Assembly (NCBI RefSeq): GCF_016086655.4
Contig: NC_052137.2
Location: 8,866,001 to 8,930,000 of the forward strand
From: Lepeophtheirus salmonis
Taxonomy: Eukaryota; Arthropoda; Copepoda; Siphonostomatoida; Caligidae
Length of the DNA: 64,000 nucleotides
Direction: 5' to 3'
Of this stretch, positions 12,661 to 23,193 are shown piece by piece. The translations under genes and the position numbers were made by a program. Position 1 is the first letter of the stretch; each line of letters begins with the position of its first letter. Below the pieces are notes generated by a model, which was not told the DNA's origin, did not search any database, and worked only from the letters and a program-made list of their open reading frames with translations.

Positions 12661-12785
12661 TTTTCATTTCCTTGAAATTCTATTGTTAACTAATAAATAA
12701 TATCTTGTTGAAGTTTAAGATTCAAAATGTTCAGATTTTAAGAAACACTCGTTATGGATAATATAATACCCAATATACATTTAAA

Positions 12786-12844
12786 TATACGACCAGGGAT
12801 CAACAATAAATAGTATTCCTGTCCATGCAGAAACGGAGCATAAG
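12786..12844 (+). repeat. Dispersed repeat R9, copy 2
   Basis: Same repeat as 7834-7892, lying about 125 bp downstream of the family A relic. A C-rich patch with CTGCGGACGCCTCTG follows at 12900-12940, resembling ends of the element at 57361-57609. Confidence 0.55.
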
Positions 12845-13567
12845 TTACATATAAAATATTATATTTTCTAGAGAAAAAAATATCCTTAATTGGGAGGTGG
12901 GCTACAGCCCCTCCTACCCACCACCTGCGGACGCCTCTGAGTTATATACCACTTGTAAAATATTCTTTCAAAATCTTGAGTATCCCGTGGAGTGCCTCCA
13001 AGTACCCCAAAGGGTACGCGGTTCCCCATTGGAGAACCACTTCTCTAATAGTTAATTGTAAAAAGTATCAAAAATACCTATGCTATTATAATGCTATACA
13101 ATCTTATTTCCATAGTGACGACAATAATTTACAATTACAAAGGAAATTAAAGATATTTTTTTTATAATCATCCTACTTTTGTCGTTCCTAATTGATCAAA
13201 TAATAATTATAATTGTTTAAATTTTGACATTATGAAGGGATTTTCAGTACATAATAATTTGATTATATTCAAATATTAGTGTATATTATTGGGAGAAATT
13301 ATAATTCAATGAAAGTGTTAAGTTTTTATTTATTCAGAAAGAAAATAGCTAATTACTCCTTAAAATAATTATTTTGAAACTATTTTTTTCTTCTTTAGTT
13401 CTATAGCTAATATACAACAGCAAAGACTACAAAAATTTGTACATATAACATAAAAAGGCGACGAATATGTTATACGGTAACATTTTCAAGCTGGAAAATT
13501 ACCATCTAGAAAGGTTTGTGGCAAAATTAGAAACAACAAGTATGTTTGCAGCAATATTACCGGTCAT
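12845..13567. other. AT-rich non-coding stretch
   Basis: Nothing recognisable apart from the C-rich patch at about 12895-12940 noted under the preceding repeat. Confidence 0.5.
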
Positions 13568-13745
13568 GAAACGACAGAGCACAATGGACAAAACTCTCTG
13601 GAGAAATTATTCTCTTGAACTCAATGTGATTAGATTCATGTCCTGATCGTTCCTAGAGAAGGAAATATATTTTATGTATCTATATATGGACTTTAAAGAC
13701 AATTCCTAAGACAAATGGAGTAATTATAATATTATAATGTTTATT
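13568..13745 (+). repeat. tRNA-headed SINE, copy A
   Basis: The first 86 nt (13568-13653) have tRNA-like features. The 5' end GAAACGA pairs with TCGTTCC (13647-13653) except at one position. An A-box-like GAGCACAATGGACA lies near the start. A T-arm-like TTAGATTCATGTCCTGA lies just before the 3' acceptor strand. The rest (TAGAGAAGGAAATATA onward) is unrelated to tRNA and is shared with the copy at 59990-60171 on the other strand. That organisation, tRNA-like head plus common body in two places, is typical of a SINE. It is not a functional tRNA gene, because the middle does not give a clean anticodon arm. Confidence 0.6.
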
Positions 13746-13750
13746 TAAAC

Positions 13751-14116
13751 TTAGAGTTGAGTAGTTTGTAATTAAAAAATAGAAAATTCAAGACGGTTCT
13801 TTCGTGTGCGTTCTTCTTTTTTTAATTATAATTATTTAATAGATCGTTGTGGTGTTCAGCTCTTCTTTTGAAGTAAGCATTATGGTTTATCTTTGGTAGA
13901 ACTGGTGTTCAAAAATTTATAGTAAAGTATATGAATTTGAATATAATTATATTCATTTCACTAATGCTATTTTGAATGAAGAAGGTTCTCCTCTTTAAAG
14001 CAATATTCTCTCACCCAAATTATGTAAACAGGAGTATTACTTCAGTATTAGCATATGTCTCGCTCTTGGCATCCCCTTGCACTCATTTTTTCTCATTCCA
14101 AACTACTCAACTCTAG
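13751..14116. repeat. Miniature element with 22-bp inverted termini
   Basis: TTAGAGTTGAGTAGTTTGTAAT at 13751-13772 is matched by its near-exact reverse complement at 14095-14116 (two mismatches in 22). The 366-bp unit has no coding capacity. A diverged direct copy of much of the interior lies at about 14260-14500. The class is not clear, and no unambiguous target duplication is visible. Confidence 0.6.
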
Positions 14117-14259
14117 TAGTATTCAATTGGACTTTGAAGTCTTTTTATAGACTTTAAGTCATTAGATAAAGTTTCATCAACATTTAGTGGAAATTTGTCT
14201 ATTTAATGAGGTCAAAATATCAACTTAACATCAATATAAAATAGATTTACCTATTAGAA

Positions 14260-14500
14260 AAGGAGAAATGGTTAATGCGTGTGCTCTTTCTTCTTCATTG
14301 TTCATTATTTAATAGGTCCCGGGGAGTTCACATCTCTCTCTAACGGAATAATTCTCGCCTATCTTTGGCGTGAATCGATATAAAAATGCATTATAAAATA
14401 AATATTAAGGAATTTAAGTATCTTTATGATATTTTCACTGCTGTAATGTAATGCTATTTTGAATGTGAATGGAGAAGGTTCTTCACTATTTCACTGTAGT
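14260..14500 (+). repeat. Diverged direct copy of the 13.8 kb element interior
   Basis: Shared landmarks in the same order are GCGTGTGCTCTTTCTTCTT, TATTTAATAGGTC, TATCTTTGG and ATGCTATTTTGAATG.GAA.GAAGGTTCT. They correspond to about 13797-14000 of the preceding element with a period near 480 bp. It indicates an old duplication or a second truncated insertion. Confidence 0.55.
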
Positions 14501-14559
14501 GCATTACCCCCCCGAAAGTTAATAGAAATACAATGTTTGACCATTATGTATTCGGGCTT

Positions 14560-14732
14560 GTTAGAATTTTCAATCTGATATATTGTACCGACTACTGGGC
14601 AAGATAGGCAGATTTTGACAAATCACACAACCACTTATAGGTCTATTGGTTGAATTTTCAATTTGATATATAGTACCGACTACGGGGAAGATTTTTTACA
14701 AAACACTCAACCACTCATCTTCTATGACGTTA
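14560..14732 (+). repeat. Repeat R8, two tandem units
   Basis: Two units about 89 bp apart each contain GAATTTTCAAT.TGATATAT, then GTACCGACTAC.GGG, then ACACAACCACT or ACTCAACCACT. A third copy in reverse orientation is at 50891-50990. It is non-coding and of unknown class. Confidence 0.65.
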
Positions 14733-14734
14733 AT

Positions 14735-15265
14735 ATTAAAAGCGTAGTGACCTTGAATTTGTATTAACCTTGCTCCCCCCAATATCATATAAAATGCAGG
14801 TAATATAAACAAGGGTTCTTAATTCAGAAATAACATTCATCTCACTCCCACTTTCTTCTTCTGCTCTTTTTTTCCTATACAAAGATATCATCTCTACTTA
14901 CACTGAATAAGTTCAACTCTATTTGGCCAATTCAAGAAACACTAAAAAAATGACGATTAACAAAAATGTATGGGGTAAAACTACTGGTCACGTGTAAAAC
15001 AAAGGTATGGCTGTATTTGAGAAGCACATACTTGGGGTAAAACTTAAATCTGGGTCAACAACAACAAATGCAGGTATTCGGGTTACAAAATAACTTGCTC
15101 CATTATAATAAAACATTAAAAAAAAATAACGAGGCAATTGAACTATGTATTCAGTTAGATTTTCTATTTAAAGACTTAAAAATTATATTTTTTAAACAAA
15201 TTATATTTCATATTTAATAGTTATTTTTACCTGTGAGTTAGTCAATTTGTTGTCTTTAACTTTAT
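14735..15265. other. Non-coding stretch
   Basis: Nothing recognisable on either strand. Confidence 0.5.
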
Positions 15266-15545
15266 TTATATACAGATATGATCCGTCAATAAAAAAGCAA
15301 ACTAGAATGACTTTTCTCAAAATTGAGTGTTGACAACATTTGTATTCCTAGAAATGCAGTGATTCGGCCTCTGGACTCAGAGTTATTTTTTTGAACGATT
15401 CTAAATTTTACAGATATATTTTGTGATAAATTTATACTTTTTCCAACTAAATTATTCAAGGGATTTTTTTTGTCATTCATGTATTACATGATTAACCCGC
15501 AACACAAAAGGAAGTTGCAATAATTTTTCTCAGAATTGAGTCTGG
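15266..15545 (+). repeat. Dispersed repeat R5, one copy and a second partial unit
   Basis: 15270-15345 starts near GATCCGTCAATAAAAAAGC, then CTAGAATGACTTTTCTCAAA and TTGAGTGTTGACAACATTTG. A second partial unit at 15497-15545 repeats CACAAAAGGAAGTTGCAAT and TTTTTCTCAGAATTGAGT. Related copies lie at 23480-23555 (minus) and 32782-32855 (plus). Confidence 0.55.
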
Positions 15546-16435
15546 ATTAGAGGTAGATTTGTTTAATGCCCGAGCCCAAACCAAATTTTGCCAAACCTGA
15601 AAAGCCCGTGGCGCAAACCTTCCAGCCAGACATTTCTTTTTAATGGAAAATAATTTTTATACGTTTGATCGATGACATTATCGATTATTTGTAAGTTTTA
15701 CACTTACAAAATGAATGATAACATTCATTACTGTCCTCCAGAAATTTCTAAAAATTAAGAAGAAATAAAACGATGAAGCAGTATTTTCATTTTAAAGTTC
15801 TAATACAATGGATCTCGAGGACTTTTATTGTCTCCTGGACGTCACAAACTATCAAGGAATTTCATATAATATTAAAAATTTGTAAGAATTCTAAAGAAAT
15901 GGCTGGAATTCTAAAAATGAGCGAACACTCCACATCATGAAAAAAAAAAAAAAATAGTTCTTACATTCTGATTTTTTAAATATACTTAGCTATCATGGGT
16001 ATATATTGGATTATCTATATTATATAAATTCTCATATTTTTAACCACAAGCCCGCAGGCTGGCCTGAAACCCCATAGCTTGACTTATACCAAACCATTTT
16101 CTAGACAGATTCATCTCTAGTCTGAATTACATTTGTATTTATCGAAGAGAAATCATCCTCAATTTCTCTTAAGCCTTTGGGCGTGTCAAAAACGTAATAA
16201 GAGCGTGTTTTTTTTCTTCATATATCAGTGTATAAATAAAGCGGCAGATAGGTGTGCTATCTGGTGGCAAAATGATTTCTGAAAAGCTTTCTGAACCATA
16301 ATATTATTTTATATAAAATGTGGGTGTATATTAATTATATGAATATGGTTATCTGAGTGCGGAGTAAATATTCTTCAACATACACCATTTCTTTAGACAA
16401 CTAGTTTAAACAACAAGCTACATACTGTCACACCA
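15546..16435. other. Non-coding stretch
   Basis: No gene is recognised. There is a weak hairpin near 15690-15710 (TTTGTAAGT/ACTTACAAA). Confidence 0.45.
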
Positions 16436-16439
16436 CCTT

Positions 16440-16727
16440 GCCGATAGCATAATTGTTTTAGTTTCTTTATGCCTTATTGCGGTTAAGGTAGTTAAAATTA
16501 TTAATAAAGGGCATTTGATAGAGTGCAAAACTAGCCTATGATCATTTGTCCGAAATGGTACTGTTTGCGTTATGAAACATCTTGATTTAACATACATAAA
16601 GACACCAATTTGAGCTCTGTACCTCAATATATTTTAAAGTTAAGCGCGATAATGTATTTTTAACGTTTCGTGCTACCTAGACCTTTGACATCAAAAAAAT
16701 TAAACGGTCTCTTATTGTAACTATCTA
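16440..16727 (+). repeat. RTE/SINE-like repeat, left part of interrupted copy 1
   Basis: Landmarks GATAGAGTGCAAAACT, CTATGATCATTTG, TGTACCTCAATATATTT and ATAATGTATTTTTAACGTT match the order of those in 18060-18330. The copy is interrupted at 16727 by the mariner-type element and resumes at 17995. Confidence 0.6.
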
Positions 16728-17992
16728 CCAGGTGTATAAAAATTACTAAAAACTGCCTCTAGGTGGTCATTAAAATACTCATAATTGATCAAGTTGATGT
16801 TGTACATGGAAAATTGTATTTTATTTATAGTTTTTACTATAACAATGCACATCAATTATGAATATGGCCACCATCAGCCTCAGTGACAGGCTCCAACTCC
16901 TTCCAGAACCCCTGGCACACATTCAAAATGTAGTCTTTTTTCATGATCCTCCACTGCTTATTAACAGAGGTCTTCAGGGCATCAATATTCGGTTGGCAGA
17001 CTTTGCAGGCCTTTTTTCAATTTGCCACCAAATGGAGTAATCCAATGGACTTAGATCTAGGCTCTGAGAGGACCAAAGTTTCTTATACCAAAATTTCATG
17101 TTGCTGCACATCCACTCTTGTGCAATATTATCAGTCTGGGTCGAATCCCCGTCCTGCTGAAAACGTACATGGTCTTGTTGAACTTCTTCATGGGCTTGTT
17201 GGTCCATGGGACCACATTTTCTTTCAACACCATCAAGTAGTCGGCCTTGGGTATCTTGTATCCAACATGAAACCAAATTGGAGGCATTTTGTCTCCAGTT
17301 GATGCCACAACCCCCAACATCATCACAGGGGCTGGATGTTTGATCTTGGTAACTGTACTGAGAGTGTTGTCTGCCTTGCCAAAACATACCCCCCGATCAT
17401 TTCGCTTGTTGTAGAGGGGGTTAATGGTAAAGGTCTTATCATCAGAGAAAAAATTAACTGGTTCATGTTGTGCTATAGATAATTTAAGAGTTGTTTACAT
17501 TGCTGAAGACGGAGTTCTTTTTGACGTTGGGAAATTCTTCTAAGCTACCTTCCTTTAGCCTTTTGGATAGCCTTACCCTCAGTAGACCGATGCACCTTCT
17601 TCTTCTTTGCGTACTCGTCCATTGTTATTGTTGGGCTGACCTTAAAGGACACCATGACGTCTTCAGGCTTCATTTTAGTGTGTATTCCACTCTTGGGATT
17701 GTCTTTAAGTTTTTTCCATCAGCCAAACAATTTCTGAATCGATAGATTGTGGCTTTGCGGACGTTTAAAGCCTTCACGATGTCTGAAGTGGTCCTCCCGG
17801 CACAGATTAAATTTCCTATGATGGCTCTTTTTGCCTCCATCGCAACATACATATTTTTTCTTTACAACATGTACATCAATCAAAGGCTTAGAATCTAAGC
17901 TATTCAAAAATAATCGAAGCTTTAAGATTTAATCAACAACATCTATTCAAAACTGTATTTATAGAAGGCCTCATTACTTTTTTTACACCCTG
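16728..17992 (-). mobile_element. Full-length-sized Tc1/mariner element, family B
   Basis: The element is about 1.27 kb, the normal size for Tc1/mariner, and is flanked by TA on both sides (16726-16727 and 17993-17994). Terminal sequences are CCAGGTGTATAAAAATTACT on the left and, read inward from the right, CAGGGTGTAAAAAAAGTAAT. The inserted DNA interrupts an RTE/SINE-like repeat whose uninterrupted sister copy lies just downstream, so the pre-insertion site can be inferred. A single broken transposase gene occupies the minus strand. A 537-bp deletion derivative of the same family is at 51417-51953. Confidence 0.8.
16852..17840 (-). pseudogene. Tc1/mariner transposase pseudogene, family B
   Basis: The start is taken at 17840 (MEAKRAIIGNL). 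It leads into a helix-turn-helix, TTSDIVKALNVRKATIYRF. Frameshifts then split the gene. The middle reads MMLGVVASTGDKMPPIWF and YLMVLKENVVPW in one frame. The catalytic core reads VRFQQDGDSTQTDN, with the second catalytic Asp in QQD, and SLDLSPLDYSIW, with the third Asp region, in another frame. The C-terminus is ADGGHIHN then stop at 16852. The length, about 329 codons if joined, is normal for the family. At least three frameshifts and several stops are present. It encoded the cut-and-paste enzyme that acts on the element's own inverted termini; this copy is inactive. Confidence 0.85.
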
Positions 17993-17994
17993 TA

Positions 17995-18050
17995 TAATCT
18001 TTATAGGAAGTTTGATCAACATCCATCTGTAACTTTAGTCGTAATCCTAT
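17995..18050 (+). repeat. RTE/SINE-like repeat, right part of interrupted copy 1
   Basis: AGGAAGTTTGATCAACATCC, CTGTAACTTTAGTCGTAATCC and CAAACAAACAAAC continue copy 1 beyond the transposon. The final GAT-C-AA...GTAATCC...(CAAA)n pattern resembles the 3' tail of RTE-type LINEs and the SINEs that borrow it. Confidence 0.6.
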
Positions 18051-18055
18051 GGCCA

Positions 18056-18330
18056 ACAAACAAACAAACTAAAATGTGCACTCGGTAGAGTGAAAAACTT
18101 CCGCCTTCAATCAAATTGAGTGATGTATCTCAATTTGTTCAAAAGGTATATGGCCCATTATGTATTTTTGACGTTGAGTGTTAACTTGAATTTGCCCTTT
18201 CAAAATTTAATGCCCTGTTAGTGTGATCACATATGATATTCCTACTAAGTTTGATCAAAACCGATCAGTAACTTTTGCCGTAATCCTGGTAACTAGTAGA
18301 CAAACACACTAACAAACTGAGACAAACACA
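18056..18330 (+). repeat. RTE/SINE-like repeat, copy 2 (uninterrupted)
   Basis: It contains CTCGGTAGAGTGAAAAACTT, TATGTATTTTTGACGTTGAG, AGTTTGATCAAAACCGATC, TTTTGCCGTAATCC and a CAAACACACTAACAAAC tail. It lies in tandem with the interrupted copy. Protein-coding content is absent. Confidence 0.6.
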
Positions 18331-18952
18331 TAGAGCTAATAAGAACTTGATAGATTGTTGTATGGAAGAGCCCATATCAGAGCTAGTATAAGTCTATTAA
18401 ATGAAATAAAGTTTTTAAACTATAGCCATAATAACTGGGTATCCTAACTCATCCTACAAATTTGAGTAATAAGCCTATAGAAGACTCAAATATTTGTATG
18501 AAATATTGGGCTGTACGTCTAATATGATATTCATAAATAAATAGTGATGCTTTAAGGTTGATGCACCACATATACACTTTTAGAATCTAAAATTAAACCA
18601 CTTACAAAATATGAACGATTTACTTCTAATCAAGTCGTAAAAAAAACAACTTGAAATCAAATTAGCACCAAGTTTCGAAATAAGATATGTGAACAAACAA
18701 ATAAATTAGAAATCCTCAGAGTGAGAGAATGGAGTAACTACAAAACCAAGTACATTGTATTACATCCACAATAATTAGACATATGATATATTCAAAAAGG
18801 GCTTATCTCTGGGTCCTTTAGGAACTCTTGCAATACACTCCATTGGCGTATGTTAAAGATACATGGGTCACGTCTTGTCCCATAAAGTACTATTCATAGG
18901 TCTGAACTTGGACTCTAATTAAATTTGTATCAATATTTAGAAGACTTAGGAC
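18331..18952. other. Non-coding, contains R4 in reverse
   Basis: 18410-18545 reads on the minus strand as R4 (TATAGGCTTATTACTCAAAT, GGATGAGTTAGGATACC), matching 6170-6225. Nothing else is recognised. Confidence 0.5.
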
Positions 18953-19237
18953 TCAATTTGATATCACAATACAAGTCTCAATCATCTCCAAAGTATAATA
19001 TACGCAGTGAAGCACAAGAACCTCAAACTCCTTTTGTGGCTCCATGATTAAAACTTTCAAGCAATTATGATCATCAACTCCATCGATGGGAAATATAGAA
19101 CGTTTGCCAACGATTATTCGTCCGAAACAGATCGTGATTCTCTCTTCTTGATCTGATTTACTATTTAGATCTCTGGATCTGCTGGTTTTTCTTTTTTGTT
19201 TTACGCTCATCACGGAGGCACGCAATAATGGAAGCAC
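18953..19237 (-). CDS. Unrecognised small open frame with upstream TATA-like box
   Basis: The frame has 94 codons from the ATG at 19237, with a second in-frame ATG (MSVKQKRK) a few codons later. The peptide has a basic, serine-rich N-terminal part (KRKTSRSRDLNSK) followed by a mixed hydrophobic part (ITICFGRIIVGKRSIFPIDG, then EFEVLVLHCVYYTLEMIE). It shows no known motif. Base composition is less AT-rich than the surroundings. An ATATAAAAGC sequence on the minus strand (19271-19280) lies about 35 bp before the first ATG, which is suggestive but common by chance here. No AATAAA is seen shortly downstream. A host small gene, a decayed exon or a chance frame are all possible. Confidence 0.25.
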   Translation of the reverse strand: MLPLLRASVMSVKQKRKTSRSRDLNSKSDQEERITICFGRIIVGKRSIFPIDGVDDHNCLKVLIMEPQKEFEVLVLHCVYYTLEMIETCIVISN

Positions 19238-19270
19238 GGTGTTCGTACTCAGAGTACATCTAAAGGATTT

Positions 19271-19280
19271 GCTTTTATAT
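19271..19280 (-). promoter_or_regulatory. TATA-like box (weak)
   Basis: ATATAAAAGC on the minus strand is correctly oriented and at plausible distance from the open frame ending at 19237. No Inr or DPE could be fixed, and such sequences are frequent in AT-rich DNA. Confidence 0.15.
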
Positions 19281-20728
19281 TTTTCTCAGCTGAATCTAAT
19301 AAGTACACATTCATAAATATAGATATCAGGGTGGCTAAGATATTTAGGTCAAAACTTGATCCAGATTAAAAATATTTATATAGGATAAATATTTAATTGT
19401 GCACATTTAAAACAATTTTATTCATGTTAGAAAAGAACCATGAATTGACGAACCAACAAAATATGTGGAAAGGAAATATTGCATAATTATTTCCATTTAG
19501 CACGTTTTATAGTAATACACATTATGTGTTTCGATTAAAGTTTTTAACAGGAACAATCATTTAAAACAAAAATAAACAATATCAACGCATGAAACTCATT
19601 TATTTATAATTAAATACAAAACATACTTGTGGCAAAATGGCCTGAAGGGGAAATGTCCGTATGTGAAATTGTTTCAGGGAAAAGTACTGAGCACCGATTA
19701 TTTTTTCCAAAAAGTGCTTTTTTTTTTTTTTTTTTTTGGTAATGAGATTAAAAAAATTAAAATTAATATAAAATAATTAATTTTAGTTCTTTATATGAGG
19801 TTTGCAAACGATCGTGTGTAGCTAAAACCCTGCACATCATATTAAAATAAAACAATAAAAAAATCAAGCAAAGTGTATCGACGCTCAATAACTCAAATCA
19901 ATGCAAGGTACAACTCCTTTGGTAACACTTATGTTGAAAATCTCTTACTGTAATGGATTTGTTGATATTTTGTGGGAACATTAGTTATTATCATTCCCAC
20001 AAAACGTTAGTCCTACAAATTTTTTTTTGTTTTTTCACAGTTCAAAAATGAACGAAAGAACGGAAAATGGTGAGCGGGTCCAACCCTGACTCCTTATCTA
20101 GCTGTGATCAATTCTCAACTAGTATTAAATAATAATACCATTGTTGAAAAAATGACAAACTACCAACTGATTTTAGGCCGTTTGTTCTGTTTATTTCCGT
20201 AGAAAAAGTTGCAAGATACAATACATGTTAAGCTGTGCTATAAGAGGCCAGAGTAGCAGAAAAATTGACAGCTGAAAAAAAAAAAAAAAAAAAAAGACAG
20301 TGCTCAATTTTAATGTACATAGATGGAATAACGTCTTGAAATACAGCGTATGAATAAAGATTTGAGCATTTATCCCTGGGTTGTTTATATATTTTCTTCG
20401 AAAAAGTTGTGATTTAATCAATATTTCTCTTTAAATAGGCTTTTAGGTTCAGTCTACAGTTCTAAGCATGAAAAAAGGGTTCAATGGTTTCATGCTTCAC
20501 ATGAAATCCTTTTGCTTTTGAAAAAAAAAATGAATCAAAACCACTATATTTATCTCTAAAGAAACCCACTTGAAATATTTTGTCTCTTGTGTATTCAGAT
20601 ATAGTCCCAAATCAACTGGAAGGATTTAATAAAAACTGAATTCATGAGAACTTATTGTGGATTAGTTATGCGTAGGGCACGAAAAATATGTGATTACATA
20701 TTTAGCATATTTCTGGATTCTTATAATA
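19281..20728. other. AT-rich non-coding stretch with R10 fragment
   Basis: 19812-19860 (GTGTGTAGCTAAAACCCTGC, then ATTAAAATAAAACAATAAAA) is a copy of the repeat duplicated at 52225-52365. Homopolymers are T19 at 19719-19737 and A21 at 20275-20295. No gene is seen. Confidence 0.5.
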
Positions 20729-20730
20729 AA

Positions 20731-20840
20731 CAATATATCTTTTCATTTTATGCAAAAAAACAACATATCTTTTCATTTTATGCAAAAAAACAACATATCT
20801 TTTCATTTTATGGCAAAAACAACACATCTTTTCAATTTAG
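20731..20840 (+). repeat. 30-bp tandem repeat, about 3.5 units
   Basis: Units CAACATATCTTTTCATTTTA plus TGCAAAAAAA start at 20731, 20761 and 20791. The first two are nearly identical, the third has a small change and a partial fourth begins at 20821. Because the period is a multiple of three it creates artificial repetitive open frames. Confidence 0.9.
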
Positions 20841-21286
20841 GTATGATCAAAAATAATTTGCTTAAAATATGATCTTGCATAAAAAAATTAGGAATACAAT
20901 TGAATAAGATTGAAACACCCCTCCCCCTACCAATAGGGTGATTACTATTTTATTTATAGCAAATTAATGAGGTGTTTATTTAAAAATATAATTATTTTTT
21001 GTGCAAACGACCAAAATTGTCTTAAAATTCTTATAATAGTATAATGACCAATACGTCAATTAAAAAGACAAATCTTCCTCTTTTTTCGAAGCCAAATAGG
21101 TATTTTAATAGTCCAACGGTTGATTAGCATACAAATTATGTTCGGATGCCAACAAATGAACAAACTATTGAACTTTTTATCTTCTATTCAGCAGTAAAAA
21201 GCAACGACTGGATTGGATTAAAATGATGACTAGCGATAAAAAACTGCTTAGGAATGAGATTCTTGATGCCCCTTATTTACATTCTC
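20841..21286. other. Non-coding stretch
   Basis: Nothing recognisable on either strand. Confidence 0.5.
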
Positions 21287-21425
21287 AATCAATAAATCCC
21301 CCTTTTGCGACCAGTTCCATCCTGGCGTGGAACTTTGTACAGCAGTTCTTTAGAAAGCTCGGCTCTAGGTTGGCTCAAGCTGCTTCTTAATGAGGGAAAA
21401 ATACCATTTATGCTAACCAGCGCTT
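21287..21425 (-). pseudogene. Tc1/mariner transposase C-terminal fragment
   Basis: The minus strand reads SLRSSLSQPRAELSKELLYKV, then after a one-base frameshift ARMELVAKGGFID and a stop. The ending A/R-x-x-L-V-x-x-x-GG-x-I-D/E-stop is characteristic of Tc1/mariner transposases. Nothing upstream aligns, so only about the last 40 codons survive. Confidence 0.45.
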
Positions 21426-21785
21426 AAAAAAGTGAATAAAAAAAGTGCATTTTTATCCATGTGTTATCTTAGAACTGTGTGATGATTTATGAACGCATTG
21501 AGTAGAGGATCTCATACTATTGGAAAATATGACGAAATGTTACTTAATAAACCAGGATTGATATTCTTCCCGTTCTTAGTGTGTTTAATAGTTGGGCAAA
21601 CTCATAACTGGCCGACAGATGTGAATTTTTCTATCTCATGGAATTAGCCTTGAAAATTATCATAAACATCATTAATGGAAGAGGGAAATGTATGGGAAAC
21701 AGAGGACACATTTTGAATGAGGGGCTTGAATGAAAATTCAATTTCCTTTATATATAAACAGGGGAACTTAATTTTATATCCAAAT
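21426..21785. other. Non-coding stretch
   Basis: Nothing recognisable. The last eight bases (ATCCAAAT, 21778-21785) are the left target duplication of the next element. Confidence 0.5.
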
Positions 21786-22227
21786 TAGTGTTGGGTTTCG
21801 GTTTGGAGATACAAGACCGGTCTGCGACCGTTTATATCTTTTGTTGGACCAAATTAGTTTGGTCCAACAAAAAGCTCGGTTTGGACCGGTGTCATATAAA
21901 AATTAGGTATATGTCGGTCCAAAAGAAAAGTTCGGTCTAGATCTGTCCAAAGGAAAAATTAGGTTTAATTTGATCCCAAAAAAAATCGGTCTACTCCGAC
22001 TTTACTGATAAATTGTTTATAACATGTGTTTTTTTACAATGAAGTTTAACCAGAAATAATATTAATTTTGATGTGTCTTTTATATGTAAAAAATTTGTTC
22101 TAGGTCCATATGAGACCGGTCGAGAATCAAAAAAATCTGAGACCATAACAAAAAAAATCGGTCGAGAAAAAATCACATAAAACTGAACCGGAAAAAAAAA
22201 TCGGTACTGGACCGAGTCTCAACACTA
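21786..22227 (+). repeat. R1 hAT-like miniature element, copy 3 (complete, with target duplication)
   Basis: 442 bp from TAGTGTTGGGTTTCGG to GGACCGAGTCTCAACACTA. The flanks ATCCAAAT (21778-21785) and ATCCATAT (22228-22235) match at 7 of 8 positions, as expected for a hAT-generated 8-bp duplication. The interior is packed with GACCG/CGGTC motifs and holds a perfect 15-bp palindrome (21839-21853 with 21858-21872, TTTTGTTGGACCAAA and its complement). There is no coding capacity, so it would need a transposase supplied in trans. Confidence 0.8.
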
Positions 22228-22654
22228 ATCCATATTGTGTGGGATTTCATGTAAGGGACCAAAGAATGGTATAAAATTTTAGTGTCTTTTAAAATAAAAT
22301 AAAATAGAAACATACATTAGCTCGAAAATTAAAATAATCTTGAAAAGAAAATCAAAATGAGGAGGACATCCCATTATAATTTATTGTTTAACTTCATATG
22401 TATACATATAGGCCAATGTTTCAAAGACCTATTTGAGTAAATTTGAGGCTTATTGTTCAAATAACTGGCATGAATGAAGGTAGATTTCTATAAGAATTTT
22501 AGCAAAAACTTAATTTCTTTATTTGATTTGATTGGCTGTGATATGACTCTTTTAGATATAATATATGTCCATTTCAACTTGTATTTTTGTACCCATCAAT
22601 TTTGGGTACTATAAGCTATTTGCGGCGTCTTCAAATGGTTGATAAGAATAATTT
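22228..22654. other. Non-coding stretch with weak R4 similarity
   Basis: 22385-22500 faintly resembles R4 (GACCTATTTGAGTAAATTTG, AGGCTTATTGTTCAAATAA). No gene is seen. Confidence 0.4.
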
Positions 22655-23193
22655 GTTGATAACTTCCAGACGGTGGCAGAAAACCTAGCACACGCTGAGG
22701 ATGTTCCCTCTGTCATGGCATGCTAGTGGCTTTTAGGCCCACGGTGTTTGGATGACGGACACTACAGGTCTTTCTCTGGAAATGTATTCAAAAGGTATAG
22801 TAGAAAGTGTCAGGGCTATATGGGGAGGGGGCAAAAATGTCAAAAAAGACTCATTCAAAAGAGTCATATAACGGAGGAGATGGTTTTTTTTTTCATTTCT
22901 GGTGACAAAATGAGCCTCTCTTCCCTACAAAGGCCCTTTCCACTCCCTTTTTTGATAGCTCTATGACCGTATAGTGTGAAACCAAGAGATCTCTTGTATG
23001 GCCCATCATGTACTTGAGGGGATTGGCCTGCACTATTTTCTTTATTTCCTCTGGATCCAGTTTGTCCCTTTCGACAGATCCCTTCTTCCCCTCCAATGCT
23101 TCCAACTTGCGGACGGCGTAGACAGTGGTCCTGGAGACTCCCAACTGATTGGAATGCGCGAATAGAAATTAGTCCATCATGTTCAAGTGTCAT
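22655..23193 (-). pseudogene. Tc1/mariner transposase relic, family A copy 2 (internally deleted)
   Basis: The start ATG is at 23191-23193 (MTLEHDGLISIRA). The HTH region continues VGVSRTTVYAVRKLEALEG, then QANPLKYMMGHTRDL and KKGVERAFVGKRGS. Near 22860 it passes directly to the C-terminal third, which is very degraded (HPNT-like at about 22750, then MTE-like and CTGGAAG at about 22660). The central catalytic block is missing and the join is the same as in the other family A copies. Upstream, CCAATACCGGGTGG at about 23319-23332 (minus strand) may be the inverted terminus, since the next copy has CCAATACCAGGTGTG in the same relative place. Several frameshifts and stops are present. Confidence 0.75.

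Noticed and set aside
16943..17302. 119-codon plus-strand open frame
   Set aside because: It is the antisense of the family B mariner transposase, whose catalytic motifs are on the minus strand.
20731..20840. CRISPR-like array
   Set aside because: The units are contiguous with no unique spacers and the genome is eukaryotic.
20644..20872. Two overlapping repetitive open frames (FSFYAKKQHI repeats)
   Set aside because: Produced by the 30-bp tandem repeat, whose period is a multiple of three.
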